Source of the DNA: Leucosporidium creatinivorum
Taxonomy: Eukaryota; Basidiomycota; Microbotryomycetes; Leucosporidiales; Leucosporidiaceae
NCBI GenBank assembly: GCA_001600635.1
Contig: BCKL01000011.1
Span: 1,383-65,382 of the forward strand
Reading direction: 5' to 3'
Length of the DNA stretch: 64,000 nucleotides
The number at the start of each line of letters is the position of its first letter. Position 1 is the stretch's first letter. Below the pieces are notes generated by a model. It searched no databases and was not told the DNA's origin. It saw only the letters and a program-made list of their open reading frames with translations. Made by a program: the position numbers and the translations under genes. Shown piece after piece: positions 49,001 to 60,441 of this stretch.

Positions 49001-49789
49001 GGTACTTCTCGCCCCTCGCCTACGCCGGAGTGTGGACTCGAGCGCAGTGCGAGAGCGCCAAGTGGCGCAAGAACTGGGATTTCTCCTGCGCTGACTTCCA
49101 CGAGACGGTGAGTTGGCTGCCTCCGATGTCGATCGCCAAACGAGCTGACGAGAAGAAACGCTGCAGACCGACGAGTACTTCCCCAAGGTTGCGCCGAGGA
49201 GCCCGCACACCGACGCCATCGTCGAGACGAGCAAGGTCGCTGCTGTGGAGCCTATCGGGCGGCCGGCCGAGATGATCAAAGGTGAGTTGAGCTCTCACGC
49301 TCTCATCTAGCGCACCGCTAACGCCTTTCGCTCTCGATAGCCCCCGCCTCTTCCGCTCTCCCCGAGCGAGCAGACGAGACCGAGGAGGAAGCACCACCCG
49401 AGGAGGCATCGACTGCGTCGGTTGATCCTCGCCAGAAGCAAGAGCAAGAGGTCGCAGGTGCGATCCCAGCCGCTGCAGGAGGAACGACTGAGCTCGGAGG
49501 CCCTCCACCGGCGCCGGTCAAGGCGGTCGGCGAGGAAAATGAGGAGCGCGAGGCTGCTGCTCCCGTAGCGAGGAATGTGGAGGAGAAGCAAGCGTTGCGG
49601 GCCAAGGAGTGGCAGGAGAAGATGGCGGCTGCCGATGATCAAGAGGAGGAGGAGGAGGAGATCGAGGTGGTCAAGCCGAGAAAGGCGCTCGGCGACGAGG
49701 AGGTGAGGAGGAGGAAAAAGGTCCTGGTGGAGGACGAGGATGAGAAGCTAGCAGAGATTGATTTCGGCGAGGATGAGCGAGATGCATGA
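46053..49789 (+). CDS. protein O-mannosyltransferase, PMT2-like
   Basis: ER polytopic enzyme that transfers mannose from dolichol-phosphate-mannose to Ser/Thr of secretory proteins. The cytosolic N-terminus ([20 protein letters not shown]) precedes the first helix [17 protein letters not shown]. The catalytic luminal loop is [20 protein letters not shown] then [13 protein letters not shown], including the conserved Asp-Glu. The luminal MIR region is [31 protein letters not shown] and [21 protein letters not shown]-terminal helices include [20 protein letters not shown] then [13 protein letters not shown]2-family resemblance is inferred from the [20 protein letters not shown] segment. After the last helix the protein carries a tail of about 200 residues, rich in Glu/Ala/Pro with a [20 protein letters not shown] coiled stretch, which is longer than in typical PMTs. 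About twelve exons. Confidence 0.9.
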
Positions 49790-49931
49790 TAAATCCTAAC
49801 TCGCTACATTACCCCCGTCCCGCCTCGTCCCGCTGACCGGCTCAAGCTGCGAAGTCCGACTTTTCTGAGAGGAGAAACCGCAAAGCGCGAAGGACCGAAT
49901 CTCGCTTGGCTTCCTTCCTCAACCCTTCATC

Positions 49932-52900
49932 ATGGCCGCCGTGCGTTGTAGCTCACTCTGAGAGCTCTGTAGGACGTGACTGACGTCGCCCGTATACCCT
50001 ACAGGCCACCTACACCGAGTCGCTGTACGCTACGCTTCAGCAGACCATCGCGCCCGACACTGCGACCATCAAGGCGGTGAGCGGCGCTTGTTGAGCTACA
50101 GCAACCTACCGAGAGCTCTGCTGACACTTTCTTTACCCTGCTACAGGCTACCGTCCAGCTCAACAACCACTTCTACACCGACTCGCAATGCGTGCCCGCT
50201 CTTTTCGAGATTGGCACTTCGAGCCCCGACGTTGCCGTGAGTAGCTCGGTCTAGGGTCCTGGGGGTTCTGCAGGGTGCTAGATGGATTGGAGGAGCTGCT
50301 ACGGCCGCTGTAACGCGTCTGGGGAGGCGTGAGAGCCGCTCGGCAGAACGTGTTGACCTTTTGCGGGTGAAGGGGGGTCTGAGGGCGGAGTGTGAAGGGA
50401 GCACGGATTACATGGGAGCAGAACGAAGGTCATCCGAGCTAACGATGTATCTTTCCGCGCCTCACAGATCCGTCAGCTGGCTCTCGTCGAGCTTCGCAAG
50501 CGAGTTCAGGCCAAGAAGAGCAAGCAGTGGCTCGCTCAGACCGGCGAGCTCCGCACCGCCATGAAGGCTCGCATCCTTGAGATTATTCTCACCGAGACCT
50601 CGTACGTCTAACGCCTTCCTATCGCTGTCATTCGCTCGCGCACGGTTCGCTGACCCGCTCAAATCCTTCGCGCGTCGCTTCCCTACTTTCCTCATTACAG
50701 TGGACAAGCCCGCGCCGCCGCTACTCGTCTCACCTCGGTTCTCGCTCGCATTGAGCTCCAGCACGGCACCTGGCCCGAGCTCCTCCCATGGCTGTGGAGC
50801 CTCTCGGCGACGCCCAACGCCGCCCACCGCGAGGTCGCCCTTCAGACCATCTTCATGCTCCTCGATACCCTCGTCGTGACTCCTTCCAAGCCCGGAGGAT
50901 CTATCGCCAACCACATCCCCCAGCTCCTCGAGCTCTTCAGCAAGACCCTCGCCGACCCCGAGAGTCTCGGCGTTCGTGTGTGGACCGTGAGGGCGCTCGG
51001 AAAGCTGTCCGAGTTCATTGAGCAGAGCGAGACCGCCGAGATTGTGGGTAGCGTCGATTTGAAGAGTAGGGAGGACTCGAGAGCTGACCCACTTCGCTCC
51101 GACAGGCCGCTTTCCAGTCCCTCATCCCCGGAATCGTCAATGTTCTCGGACAGACTCTCGAGGCTCAGGATGAGGTCGCTGCCAAGTCTGGATTTGAGGT
51201 CCTCGAGGGTCTTACCCTCGCCGTACGTTGCGCAGGAGGAAGGAGTCCCCGCCAGAGCTGACCCTCCCTTTCCTCCATTTCGCAGGAGACGCCCCTCCTC
51301 AACCCCCACCTTACCGCTCTCGTTCAGTTCCTCCTCACCGCCTCGGCCAACACCAACTACGAGGCCGACTCGCGTATCACTGTTCTTAACGCCCTGCTGT
51401 GGATCGTCAAGTTCAAGAAGAGCAAGATCCAGTCCCTCGGCCTCGCTGGCCCCATCGTGACCGCCCTCCTCCCCATTGGCGCCGAGCCCGAGCCTACCGA
51501 CGCCGACGACGACGTTCCTGCCCGCACTGCTTTCCGCGTCATCGACACCCTCGCCACCTCCCTTCCTCCCGCCCAGGTCTTCCCTCCTCTCTTCGAACAG
51601 GTCCGCGCCCTTGCTGGCTCGCCCGATGCCGGCATGCGCAAGGCCGCCATCACCGCTTTCGGGGTCGTCGTCGAGGGCTGCTCGCTCTTCATCCAGCCTC
51701 ACCTCGACAGCCTGTGGCCCCTCGTTCAGGGAGGTCTCAACGATCCCGAGGTCATCGTTCGCAAGGCCGCTTGCAACGCCCTCGGCTGCCTCTGCGAGAT
51801 GCTTGAGGAGGAGTGCGCCAAGCAGCACGCCATCCTTCTTCCTGTACGTTGTGTTTGGTCAGTCAAGAGGCGTTTCGCTGACTTTCTACTCCTCAACAGA
51901 TCATCTCGAAGCTCATCGGCGACCCCGAGACCCAGCGCTCGGCCTGCACTGCGCTCGACTGCCTCCTCGAGGTTCTCGGCAACGACATCGAGCCCTACAT
52001 CCCCGACCTCATGACCGCCCTCCTCGCCCTCCTCGAGAACGCTCCTCTCGGCCTCAAGGGTACCGTCGTCGGTGCCATCGGATCCGCCGCCCACGCCTCC
52101 AAGGCCAAGTTCGCCCCCTACTTCGAGGAGTCGATGCGCCGCATCGTCCCCTTCCTCTCCCTCACCGAGGAGGGCGAGGAGCTCGAGCTTCGTGGAGTCA
52201 CCCAAGACACCGTCGGCACCCTCGCCGAGTCGGTCGGCAAGGAGCAATTCCGTCCCTACTACGAGCCCCTCATGCGCTGCGCCCTCGAGGCCATGGCCGT
52301 CCCCAACGCGCCCAACCTCAAGGAGTGCTCCTACATCTTCTTCGCCGTCCTCTCCCGCGTCTACGGCGAGGAGTTCGCCGCCCACCTCCCCACCATCATG
52401 CCCATCCTCCTCGCCGCTGTCGGACAGGCCGAGATTGACGAGCAGACTCTCTTCGCTTCTTCCTCGAACGCCCACGACTACTCGACCGGTGTCGACGACG
52501 ACGACGAGGCCGGAGATTTCGAGGACATTGACGAGGACATCGACTCGGACGATGAGGAGGCTCTTTTCAGCGCCAGCACCGCCATCGCCATCGAGAAGGA
52601 GTGCGCCGCCGACGCCATCACCGAGATGTTCTCCAACATCAAGACCCCCTTCCTTCCCTACGTCGAAGCCGCCGTCACCGCTCTCCTTCCTGGTCTCCAG
52701 CACCAATGGCACGATGGCATCAGGAAGAGCTCGGTCGCTGCTCTCCTCGGCTTCCTGACCACTTTCAACGAGATGTCGGAGGGCCCCAAGTGGGAGAAGG
52801 GAACCGCCGGCGTGAGTTTGGTTCGACCTGCAGCTGGCGAAATGATTGAAGCTGACCGGGCCTGCCACACAGTCCTCGCTCGGCGCCAACGTCTCCCAGC

Positions 52901-54160
52901 TCGCCAACGCTGTCCTTCCTCCCATTTTCGAGATGTGGAAGGAGGAGGACGAGCGCGACGTCGTCAACGAGCTTTGCACCAGCTTCTCGGCCGCCCTCAT
53001 GGTCGTCGGACCTGCTCTCATCTTTCCCAACTGTACGTTTTTGCCTCGAATTGGAAGCCCCCCTGGAGCTGACCTGCTCTTCCGTATCAGACATCGAGCC
53101 CCTCTGCACCCACCTCGACCTCATCCTCAGGCGCCAGGCTCCCTGCCAGCTCGATGACGAGGAGGAGGCTGAGGCCGCCCAGGCTCTCGGCGAGCAGTCC
53201 GAGTACGATGCTGCCCTCATCAGCTCGGCTTGCGACCTTGTCGGCACCATCGCCACTGTCCTCGGCGGCGACTTTGCTCAGATCTTCCCTACCTTCCTCC
53301 CCAACATGGCCCAGTACTACGTGAGTGGCTCCCAGAATCGTCCATGAAGCCAGTCGCTGACTCTGACTGCTCCCAACAGGACGCTGAGCGCACCGTTGGA
53401 GACCGTTCGACCGCCATTGGCTCCCTCGCCGAGATTGTCAACGGCATGGAGAGCTCGGTGCGTTTCTTTCCGCCGTGTCGATGTGAGAGCCTAACAGCTG
53501 ACCTCCTCTTGCTGAACAGGTCACCCCCTTCACCGAGAAGCTCTTCACCCTCTTCCTCCGCGCCCTCGCCGACCCCGAGGCCGAGGTCCAGAGCAACGCC
53601 GCCTTCGCCATCGGCTCGCTCATCTACCACTCCCAGACCGACCTCTCCTCGCAGTACATGACTGTTCTCGGCGCGCTGCACCCTCTCTTCACCGCCTCGG
53701 CTGATGGCACTCGCAAGGAGAACGCTCAGGACAACGCCGCCGGAGCCGTCGCGCGCATGATCATCAAGAACGGCAGCGCCCTTCCTCTGGACCAGGTCCT
53801 GCCCATCTTTGTCAGCGCCCTGCCACTGAAGCGCGACTTTGCCGAGTCGGAGTGGGTCTTCAACGCCCTCTTCTCGCTGTTCCAGGCGCAGAACCCCATC
53901 ATCCTGGCCAACCTCGACCACCTCCTCCACGTCTTCCAGGTCGCCCTCGCCTCGATCTCAACCGCCTTCTACCCCACCGACGATGCTCAGCTCAAGTCGG
54001 ACACTCGCGACCGGTTGATCGAGCTGCTCAAGGCCATCAACGCCTCGAGCCCCGAGAAGATTGCCGCTGCTGGTGAGTCTCCGCTGAAGCTTGGATAGTG
54101 TTCGATCATAGCTAACCTCTCCTGCTCACCCTGCAGGCCTCACTCCTTACGTCGCATAAG
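49932..54160 (+). CDS. KAP123: karyopherin Kap123/importin-4
   Basis: Nuclear import receptor of the importin-beta family, in yeast the main importer of ribosomal proteins and newly made histones H3/H4. It is about 1,080-1,100 residues of HEAT repeats: an N-terminal Ran-binding region (LALVELRKRVQAKKSKQWLA), then repeats such as LLELFSKTLADPESLGVRVW, LWPLVQGGLNDPEVIVRKAA, LCEMLEEECAKQHAILLP, LLALLENAPLGLKGTVVGAI and VEAAVTALLPGLQHQWHDGI. A long acidic loop (GVDDDDEAGDFEDIDEDIDS) sits mid-protein, as in Kap123 and Kap121. C-terminus ends IAAAGLTPYVA. About thirteen exons; the first encodes only MAA. The start ATG lies 143 bases after the PMT stop, so the genes are tightly packed in the same direction. 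Confidence 0.93.
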
Positions 54161-54727
54161 GGCCCCCGAACACTTTCGGACTTGCTCCTTTTCCTACCAT
54201 AGACGACCCCTTCCTTTTCTCTTTCGCAACCCTCCTTCGATACCCCCTCCTACCCATCTGTATTTTCCCGCCCTACCTCTCGAAAACTCGTAGTCGTCTT
54301 CGCTGGAAGTAATAGCTCACACGAGAAACCTCATCTTCTTGTTCGAGCGAACGAGAGCTGAGTGCTGAGCGCCGAAGTGCTGGGTCGAAAGGGGGAGCGG
54401 GGGAGAGTCTGCTGCTTCGTGGGGTCATTCGAGAGGACCAGACTGTGTAGACTGTAGAAAGAGAGCAGTTCGAAAAGCGAATTCCTGCTCAACACCAAAT
54501 TAGTCGCTTGCCCCAAGCTGACGCTCTCAAGTGAAACCTCGCCTCCTCCTGCCTCCTCGTCCTTCGTCGGCTCTTCTCGACTCGCTCAGCAGCTCGGCGC
54601 GCACGCGTGGATTAGGTCTCAGCTGCCTACAGCGCTTCACCGTGCTCTTCTAGAAGCCATCCTGCCCCTTCCCGTTTAATCGCCCTCAAGCAGCCAGCAC
54701 GCGCCTTTCCTCCTTCCCGTCGTCGAA
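54161..54727. other. intergenic, nothing recognised
   Basis: 3' flank of the karyopherin gene and leader of the next gene. Pyrimidine-rich toward 54727. No gene supported. Confidence 0.45.
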
Positions 54728-57052
54728 ATGTCGAGTAATCGCCCAAGCAGCTCGGATGCGAGGCCACTCACCGGCTCACGGCCATCACAAGGTCGTCGGC
54801 CGCCGTCCGCTTCCAGCTCACCGCGCGAGGAGGACGTCGAGAAGCTCGAGGAGGGAGTCGCCCACGCCAACGGCGGTCACATCTCAAACGGGTTCGACGG
54901 CGAGTACAACGACGACAAGACGTCAGCAGGCAAGCGATTGCTAGGGAGTAGCAAGGACGGCGGCGACTGGGACGAGCTCGCTGCAAAGGCTCAGAGCGTC
55001 GGCAGGCAATGGCAGCGCGCTTGGCAAAAGGACGGATTCGCCGGGTGAGTCCTCGCTGCACGTGATGGGACAGCGCTGTAGGGCTACACTGACTCCCTGC
55101 TACCTTCCCTGTGCAGGCTCGCTTCCCGCTGGAGGCAAACGCAGCTCCCTCAGTCCATCTCGACCGCACGCTTGCAGGCGCGTTTCTCGAGCATGTCGCC
55201 AGGCCTTTCGCGCGCCATCGCCGTCATTCCCCCTCGTCGTCGCGCTCTGGTAGCCGTGACTACCTTCCTCATCCTCCTCTTCCTCGGCCTCAGCCCCAGT
55301 CGCAATCGCAGCCCGTTTGGACCCAACGGCAACCCCTCGCTGAAGATCCTCGCTGGCTCAGGCTACGAACATGCCATCGTCGACCGCACCACTGGACTGC
55401 ATCGAGGTCACAACAAGGCCAAAGTCCTGGAGAGCTTCTCCAACCCGTACGGCTTCATCAACCTCGTGGATCCTTACGCTGGCGGAGTCTTCAATCCTTC
55501 AATCCTCATCCTTCCCGATACCTGCGGCGAGGACCAGCGTCATGTCGTCGTGGCTAGGGGTCCCGAGAAGTACGAGGTCATCAACGGCGAGGATACGCGT
55601 TGGGAGAGCGTGCTGGGGTCAGTCTCGAGATTCTCGGCTCGGCGGGAGATCGGCGCACTTGGCACGGGAACTGACGCCTTCTCCGCTTTTCGCAGATGCT
55701 TCCTCACGCCTATGAAGCGTGCTCACCTCGAGCTACCTTATCTCGCAAGGGAAAGCGAGCTCGAGACCCTCAAGCTCCCCGCCAAGCGCAAGGTTGAGTA
55801 CCTCCGCTGCCACGACCCCATCTACGATCAGGTGAGCTGCAGCCTTCTCTCATCTTGTGTATCATTCTTGACCTTGTTCCTTTACAGTTCATCGGCCCCG
55901 AGGACCCTCGCCTCTTCTTCACCAACGACGGCCAGCCTCTGCTCATCTACTCGCAGACTGGTCGCTCGCCCAACATCTGTCGCGCCATCTACATTATCGA
56001 TGCTAGGTGAGTAGCTCGCGCTCGCTGCTCGAAATCATCGCTCATCAATTCCTGTGCATAGGGTCGTCATTCCTGGGCTCGAGAAGGCGCTCAAGAAGGG
56101 AGGATGGAACCCTCCCATCGTCTTCACCGAGCAGACTGGTGAGCTTCGTGCACCTCATGATCGAGCTAAGCTAACGCCTCCCTCCGCATCAGATCTCATT
56201 CGCGAGGGCCAGTTCAACATCGAGAAGAACTGGGCGCCTTTCCTCGGCGAGAAGGACGAGGTGAGCTCAGCTCACTTGATTCGAACGGACGTCGCTGACG
56301 CTCTGCTCGCTTCAGCTCTTCTTCCACGTCTCGCTCGTACCCCAAGAGATCTACAAATGGGTGCCAGGACTCACCCTCCGCGCCCTCGACCCCGCTCCTC
56401 CCGCGCACAACTGCTTAACCGAGGTCATCGGCGCCGAGATGAACCGAGTCAAGTTCCACCATGCTACTCCTCTCCTTCGCGTGACTATGTGCCGACGAGG
56501 CGAGTGTGTGCCTGACATCCACAACACGGTCCTATTCGGCATCATCCACATCAAGTACCACCCTCTCGTGCGCTTTCGCCATTCTCGATCTCTCGTGGCG
56601 CGCTGAGGCTGATCACGCCCAACTTCACAGCCCTACCTCTTCTACGAGCGCCGAGTCGTTACCTGGAACGTCACATCGCCTTACGAGTACCTCAGTGTCT
56701 CCAAGCCCCTCACCTACAGCGGAACGAACCAGGCCGACCCCATCTTCACCGTCGCCATGGCTTGTGAGTCTTCGAATCGTGTTCTCCCTGCTCCCTAAGC
56801 TGACCTTTCGACTCGCAGGGGACCACCCTACCGATCGCCATGGTCTCGGACTCAACCACGGCTTCCTAGACGACGTCGTCGTGACCAGTTTCGGAGTGGT
56901 AAGTCTCACGCGTCTCCCTCCGCTCCGCCCTCGCTGACCCTGCTCGTCGTGACCAGTACGACTACGGAAGCGCCTACATCGACATTCTCGCTCGCGACAT
57001 GCTCACCGACCACGAGATATGCACTGGCTTTGGCGGCTTCAAGTTGAACTAA
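54728..57052 (+). CDS. type II membrane glycosyltransferase-like protein
   Basis: Predicted Golgi or ER type II membrane protein. A hydrophilic N-terminus (MSSNRPSSSDARPLTGSRPS) is followed by one hydrophobic anchor (RRRALVAVTTFLILLFLGLS), then a luminal domain: NPSLKILAGSGYEHAIVDRT, YAGGVFNPSILILPD, VVVARGPEKYEV, IGPEDPRLFFTNDGQPLLIY, ICRAIYIIDARVVIPGLE, NIEKNWAPFLG, ELFFHVSLVPQEIYKWVPG, PIFTVAMAWDHPTDRHGLGL and NHGFLDDVVVTSFGVYDYGS. The E-D-P-R motif, the NP-S motif and this overall plan resemble the fungal beta-mannosyltransferase group (GT91, Candida BMT family), but I recognise it only by layout, so function is tentative. About ten exons. Confidence 0.75.
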
Positions 57053-57455
57053 GGGGCGAGGAGCGGGCAGCTGTTGGAAGGGGACGGGCAACAGCAAACG
57101 GACAATTCGGTGCCTCATCCTATTACACTGGCAATACATAGAGCCAACGATTACGACCGGTATCCATTTGCGCGGGCGAGAGTGAGAGCAGCGAGAGACT
57201 GAGAGTAGCGAGAAGGCGGAGCAGTGGGTTCGGCGATGAGCATCGCCCTCATTCTCTTCCGCATCGAAAAGCTACTGGACCATGGAAGACCACAAGATTC
57301 GATTCATTACCTCGCCTCCTGACGTATCCCTCACAGCCTAAGCTTCCTCAATCCTGATCACGACCCACCTGCTCGGCGAGGGAATGATCAGCGTCCGGTC
57401 ACCCACATCGACAAAGAGCGAACATACGCCTTCTAATCGCAGACAATCAGCCGCT
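57053..57455. other. 3' to 3' intergenic gap
   Basis: Convergent ends of the glycosyltransferase-like gene and the first MYND gene. It holds a small hairpin (GGCGAT at 57232-57237 with ATCGCC at 57242-57247) that is too short to interpret. Confidence 0.45.
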
Positions 57456-58540
57456 CTACTGAGTGTTCGCTTTCTTGCGATGCGCCTTGCACCTGTTGGA
57501 TGCGGGAGAAAGAAGTCAGCGGTCGAAGTCTCGGCGCCGAGGTATCGAATGGAGAAGCTCACCAGGTCTTGTGCAGAGGCCAGTCCTCCGTCTGATGCTC
57601 CTTCCCACAGTACTGAACCGCTTTACACCCCCCACAGCTCGTCAAATCGCTGTCCTTGGCGCAAACGATGCAGACCGGCGCGAGGTTGATGGCCAGCCCG
57701 AGCGTCTGCCTGAGCTTGAGAGCGTCGATCGCCTGCACGATACGACCTTTGGCGCGGGACTGCGCCGACATCCTGAGGACAACTTTGGCTCGGTCCGAGT
57801 GGTCGACCCCCGCACTCCTCGACGAGATCCCTTGCCGTATCAGTAAGGGGCGGAAGACGACCTGCGCGCTTGCCCCCATCGTACTGACACCTCGCTTCAG
57901 TCCTCTTGTCGTCGATTGCGTCGGCGGCGACGTTCAGCGTTTCGAAAAGGCTGTAGAAACGGTGGAAGCCCTCGACGTCGGCGATTTGGCATTCGGGGAT
58001 GTCGGTGGTGGGGTGGTACAGGGTGATTGTCGCGGCGGAATGGTCGACGCAGAAGAGAGTTGCTTCTGATCTGGGTATCTCTCGAAACGTGTAGGTGACC
58101 CCATCGCGCTCTCCGATGCGTTCGAGGAGGCCGTCGATGCCTCGCAGAGCGGTGTAGTCGTGAGGCGGGCGAGGAGCGGGGTGGGTCTTGCTCGGAGTGA
58201 ATGCAGGGATCGCGACTACTTCAATGTCGACTCGGTCGTGTCCGACTCGTAGGTGGTCCTGGAGGACGGGCAGACAGCTCAGGACGTTGTAGCCGAGGCA
58301 GCGGTGGATGACGGCCGTGCGCTTGGTCTACTTGCAGTGCATGACGATGAGGGGCGAGTTGAGATCTCCGTAAATGTGTTCGATTGGCGAGTCGAGGCGC
58401 AGGAGAGCGTAGGAGTACTCGGCGAGGACGAGAGAGCCCGTCTTGGGCAGGCGGAAGATGCTGAAGCCGAGCTCCGAAGGGAAGTAGATGACCGAAGGGT
58501 GGTCCTTGTGCAGGTGCTGGTGATCAATCTTGATGCTCAT
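57456..58540 (-). CDS. MYND zinc-finger protein, copy A
   Basis: Cytosolic or nuclear protein of unknown role. Start MSIKIDHQHLHKDHPSVIYF; the upstream reading frame has no earlier ATG. The body has an ordinary alpha/beta composition (FSIFRLPKTGSLVLAEYSYA, ATITLYHPTTDIPECQIADV). The C-terminal MYND finger reads CIVCAKDSDLTSCGGC, YCGKEHQTEDWPLHKTW, then across a final intron CKAHRKKANTQ, giving the C-x2-C, C-x2-C, C-x3-H and H-x3-C pattern. MYND fingers usually bind proline-rich partners. It is arranged head-to-head with a related gene at 59007, with corresponding positions in the start (MSIKID / MPIKVD) and in the finger. Confidence 0.8.
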
Positions 58541-59006
58541 GCTTTCCTGATCCGAGCTATTCGAGTCGAAAGCGGTTGAGGAAGCGAGACGACGAGGATG
58601 AGGGCGGGTGACAAGGGGCAAAGTCGACCTTTAGCTTCTCTCCCTCCCGCCTCATCCTTCGTCTCGACTCGCTCTCGACTCTCACAGCTCGTCAATAGGA
58701 TACAGCTCTCGGTACCAAGCTACAGCACCACATCCCCTTCGCCTGCTCAAACTCCCTTCGCCAAGCTCGGACGCTCAAACACGTCGACGGAGAAGGGGAT
58801 CGTGCGCTCGCTGCTCAGAAGTCAACAAAGCGTCTCGCTAAGAAGCTACAGGTGAGTGTGAGGTGTACAAGAGCAGTGGTGGACAGTAGTACAGCTTGGC
58901 TGATCTCTCCCTCATTCCGCAGATCATCGCCGAAGCCCCCCTTCTCCAACTCCTCCCCCGCACCTCCTTTCCCGCTCCAGCTCTTCACGCTCTCGAAGCC
59001 TTCAGC
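58541..59006. other. shared upstream region of the MYND gene pair
   Basis: Divergent promoter region of the two MYND genes. On the plus strand a GTGAGT...CCGCAG intron (about 58852-58920) appears to lie in the 5' UTR of copy B, because the open frame before it has no ATG. No other feature seen. Confidence 0.5.
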
Positions 59007-60123
59007 ATGCCCATCAAGGTCGACTACATCGCGCTTGGACCAGACGATCCGTTCGTGACTCCCGTCTGGAAAGCGCGGGCGCCGAAGGCCTTTTTCCCTC
59101 AATACCTCTATCTCGGGACTTCTTCCTACGCCCTCCTCGCTCCCGAATCCCCCAAGCAGTTCATCATCCGCCCCTCTGCTGCTGGGTCGTCGGGACTCGT
59201 CATCCACTGTCAGCAGACTGGACGAACCGCCGTCAGCGATTTTCGGTCGGCCAGCAAGGGATGGACCTCATTCGAGGAGCAGCTCCGTTTCGTCTCCGAT
59301 GGAACAACGGGCGCGATCGAGGTGCTGCTCATCGGCGAGTCTCAAGAGTCCCCTGCATCCACCTTGCCAGCCTTCCTACTCGCCTGCGCCGCGTCAGCTG
59401 GACTCCACACATCATCTCCTTCTCGGCGGTCCACGCCGAGAGCGCTTTCTGCGTCGCCAAGGGATCCGCATCTACTACTGTCATGTCTCTGGACCCGTCG
59501 ACTTACCTCGACACTATCATCTTCGCCGACGTCGAGGGCGGCGCGCCGCGCCCGGACCGCCTCAAGTTCTTCGAAGAGATGTGGCGACTTCTGGCGACCC
59601 TCGACTCGATGGGCGAAGAAGTCTTCTGCAGCTCGTGTGGATCCCTTTACTGGCAATACGGTCCCTCGCACCGGTCGAGCCGCCTCCCGGTTCTGTCGGA
59701 TCGGAGCCGAACGCTGCTGAAAGAGTCGTGGGAGGCAAAGTTAGCCGATGGGTCGCGTCTGGGCAAGAGCGCCAGTCTCAGCACTTTCGTCGACACTACG
59801 GCGAGGAAGATGTACGAGGACAAGTCGAAAGTCGTTGACCTCGAGGGCCTCCGGATGGTGGCCCACGCTGTTGTGAACGAAGCGCCTTGGTGCAGCGTTT
59901 GCGCCAAACAGGACGGCCTGAAGCAGTGTAGTAATTGCGGGATGGAAGCCTATTGCTCGGAGGCGCATCAGAAGGAAGACTGGGCAAACCACAAGCGCTG
60001 GTGAGCAGCTTCTGGGCGTTTCAAATCTCGGCGCTTCGAATCTCGGCGCAATCACTGACGCCTGCTCTCTCTCTGCTCCCCTTCACTCGCAGGTGCAAGA
60101 GTACCCCCAAGTCCAAAAAGTGA
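59007..60123 (+). CDS. MYND zinc-finger protein, copy B
   Basis: Relative of the gene at 57456. Start MPIKVDYIALGPDDPFVTPV, aligned with MSIKIDH in copy A. Middle segments are YLYLGTSSYALLAPESPKQF and SSGLVIHCQQTGRTAVSDF. A frame change after IEVLLIG requires an intron near 59340-59397; the best model (GA/GTCTCA...GTCAG) has a poor donor, so this junction is uncertain. Then SAFCVAKGSASTTVMSLDPS, ADVEGGAPRPDRLKFFEEMW and LLATLDSMGEEVF. The C-terminal MYND finger is CSVCAKQDGLKQCSNCGMEA then YCSEAHQKEDWANHKRW, completed after an intron by CKSTPKSKK. All zinc ligands are present. Function unknown. Confidence 0.8.
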
Positions 60124-60441
60124 TCTCACCTCGAGACTGCTTCTCCGGCGCCAGTGAGCCCGTCTTTCCCCTCTTCTTGAGCGGCGGCGCCGGAAAGCTG
60201 ACCCTCGCGCTCTCTCGAACAGACGAAACGAGGCAAGGAGATGTACCGACGAGGGACGAGGCCACTTTGCTCAATGAACTGTCCCTTGCCTCGTTACGCT
60301 GGACCGAGCGTCGAGGAGAGCAGCGATTCGCCTTCTCGCCGAGTGTCGGCCGCTTTGAAGAGGCTTGGCAACGCGACCCTCACAGCTCGAGTGTCTAAGC
60401 ACATGGCAATCAGGAGCTATAAACATCATCTATCTCCCTCT
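60124..60441. other. convergent 3' gap, nothing recognised
   Basis: Between the ends of MYND copy B and the GPI-anchored protein gene. No feature supported. Confidence 0.45.

Noticed and set aside
51726-53030. Long minus-strand frame of over 430 codons
   Set aside because: It is antisense to the karyopherin exons. Strong codon bias at GC-rich third positions keeps the opposite frame open, and the sequence is low-complexity Glu/Gly/Asp.
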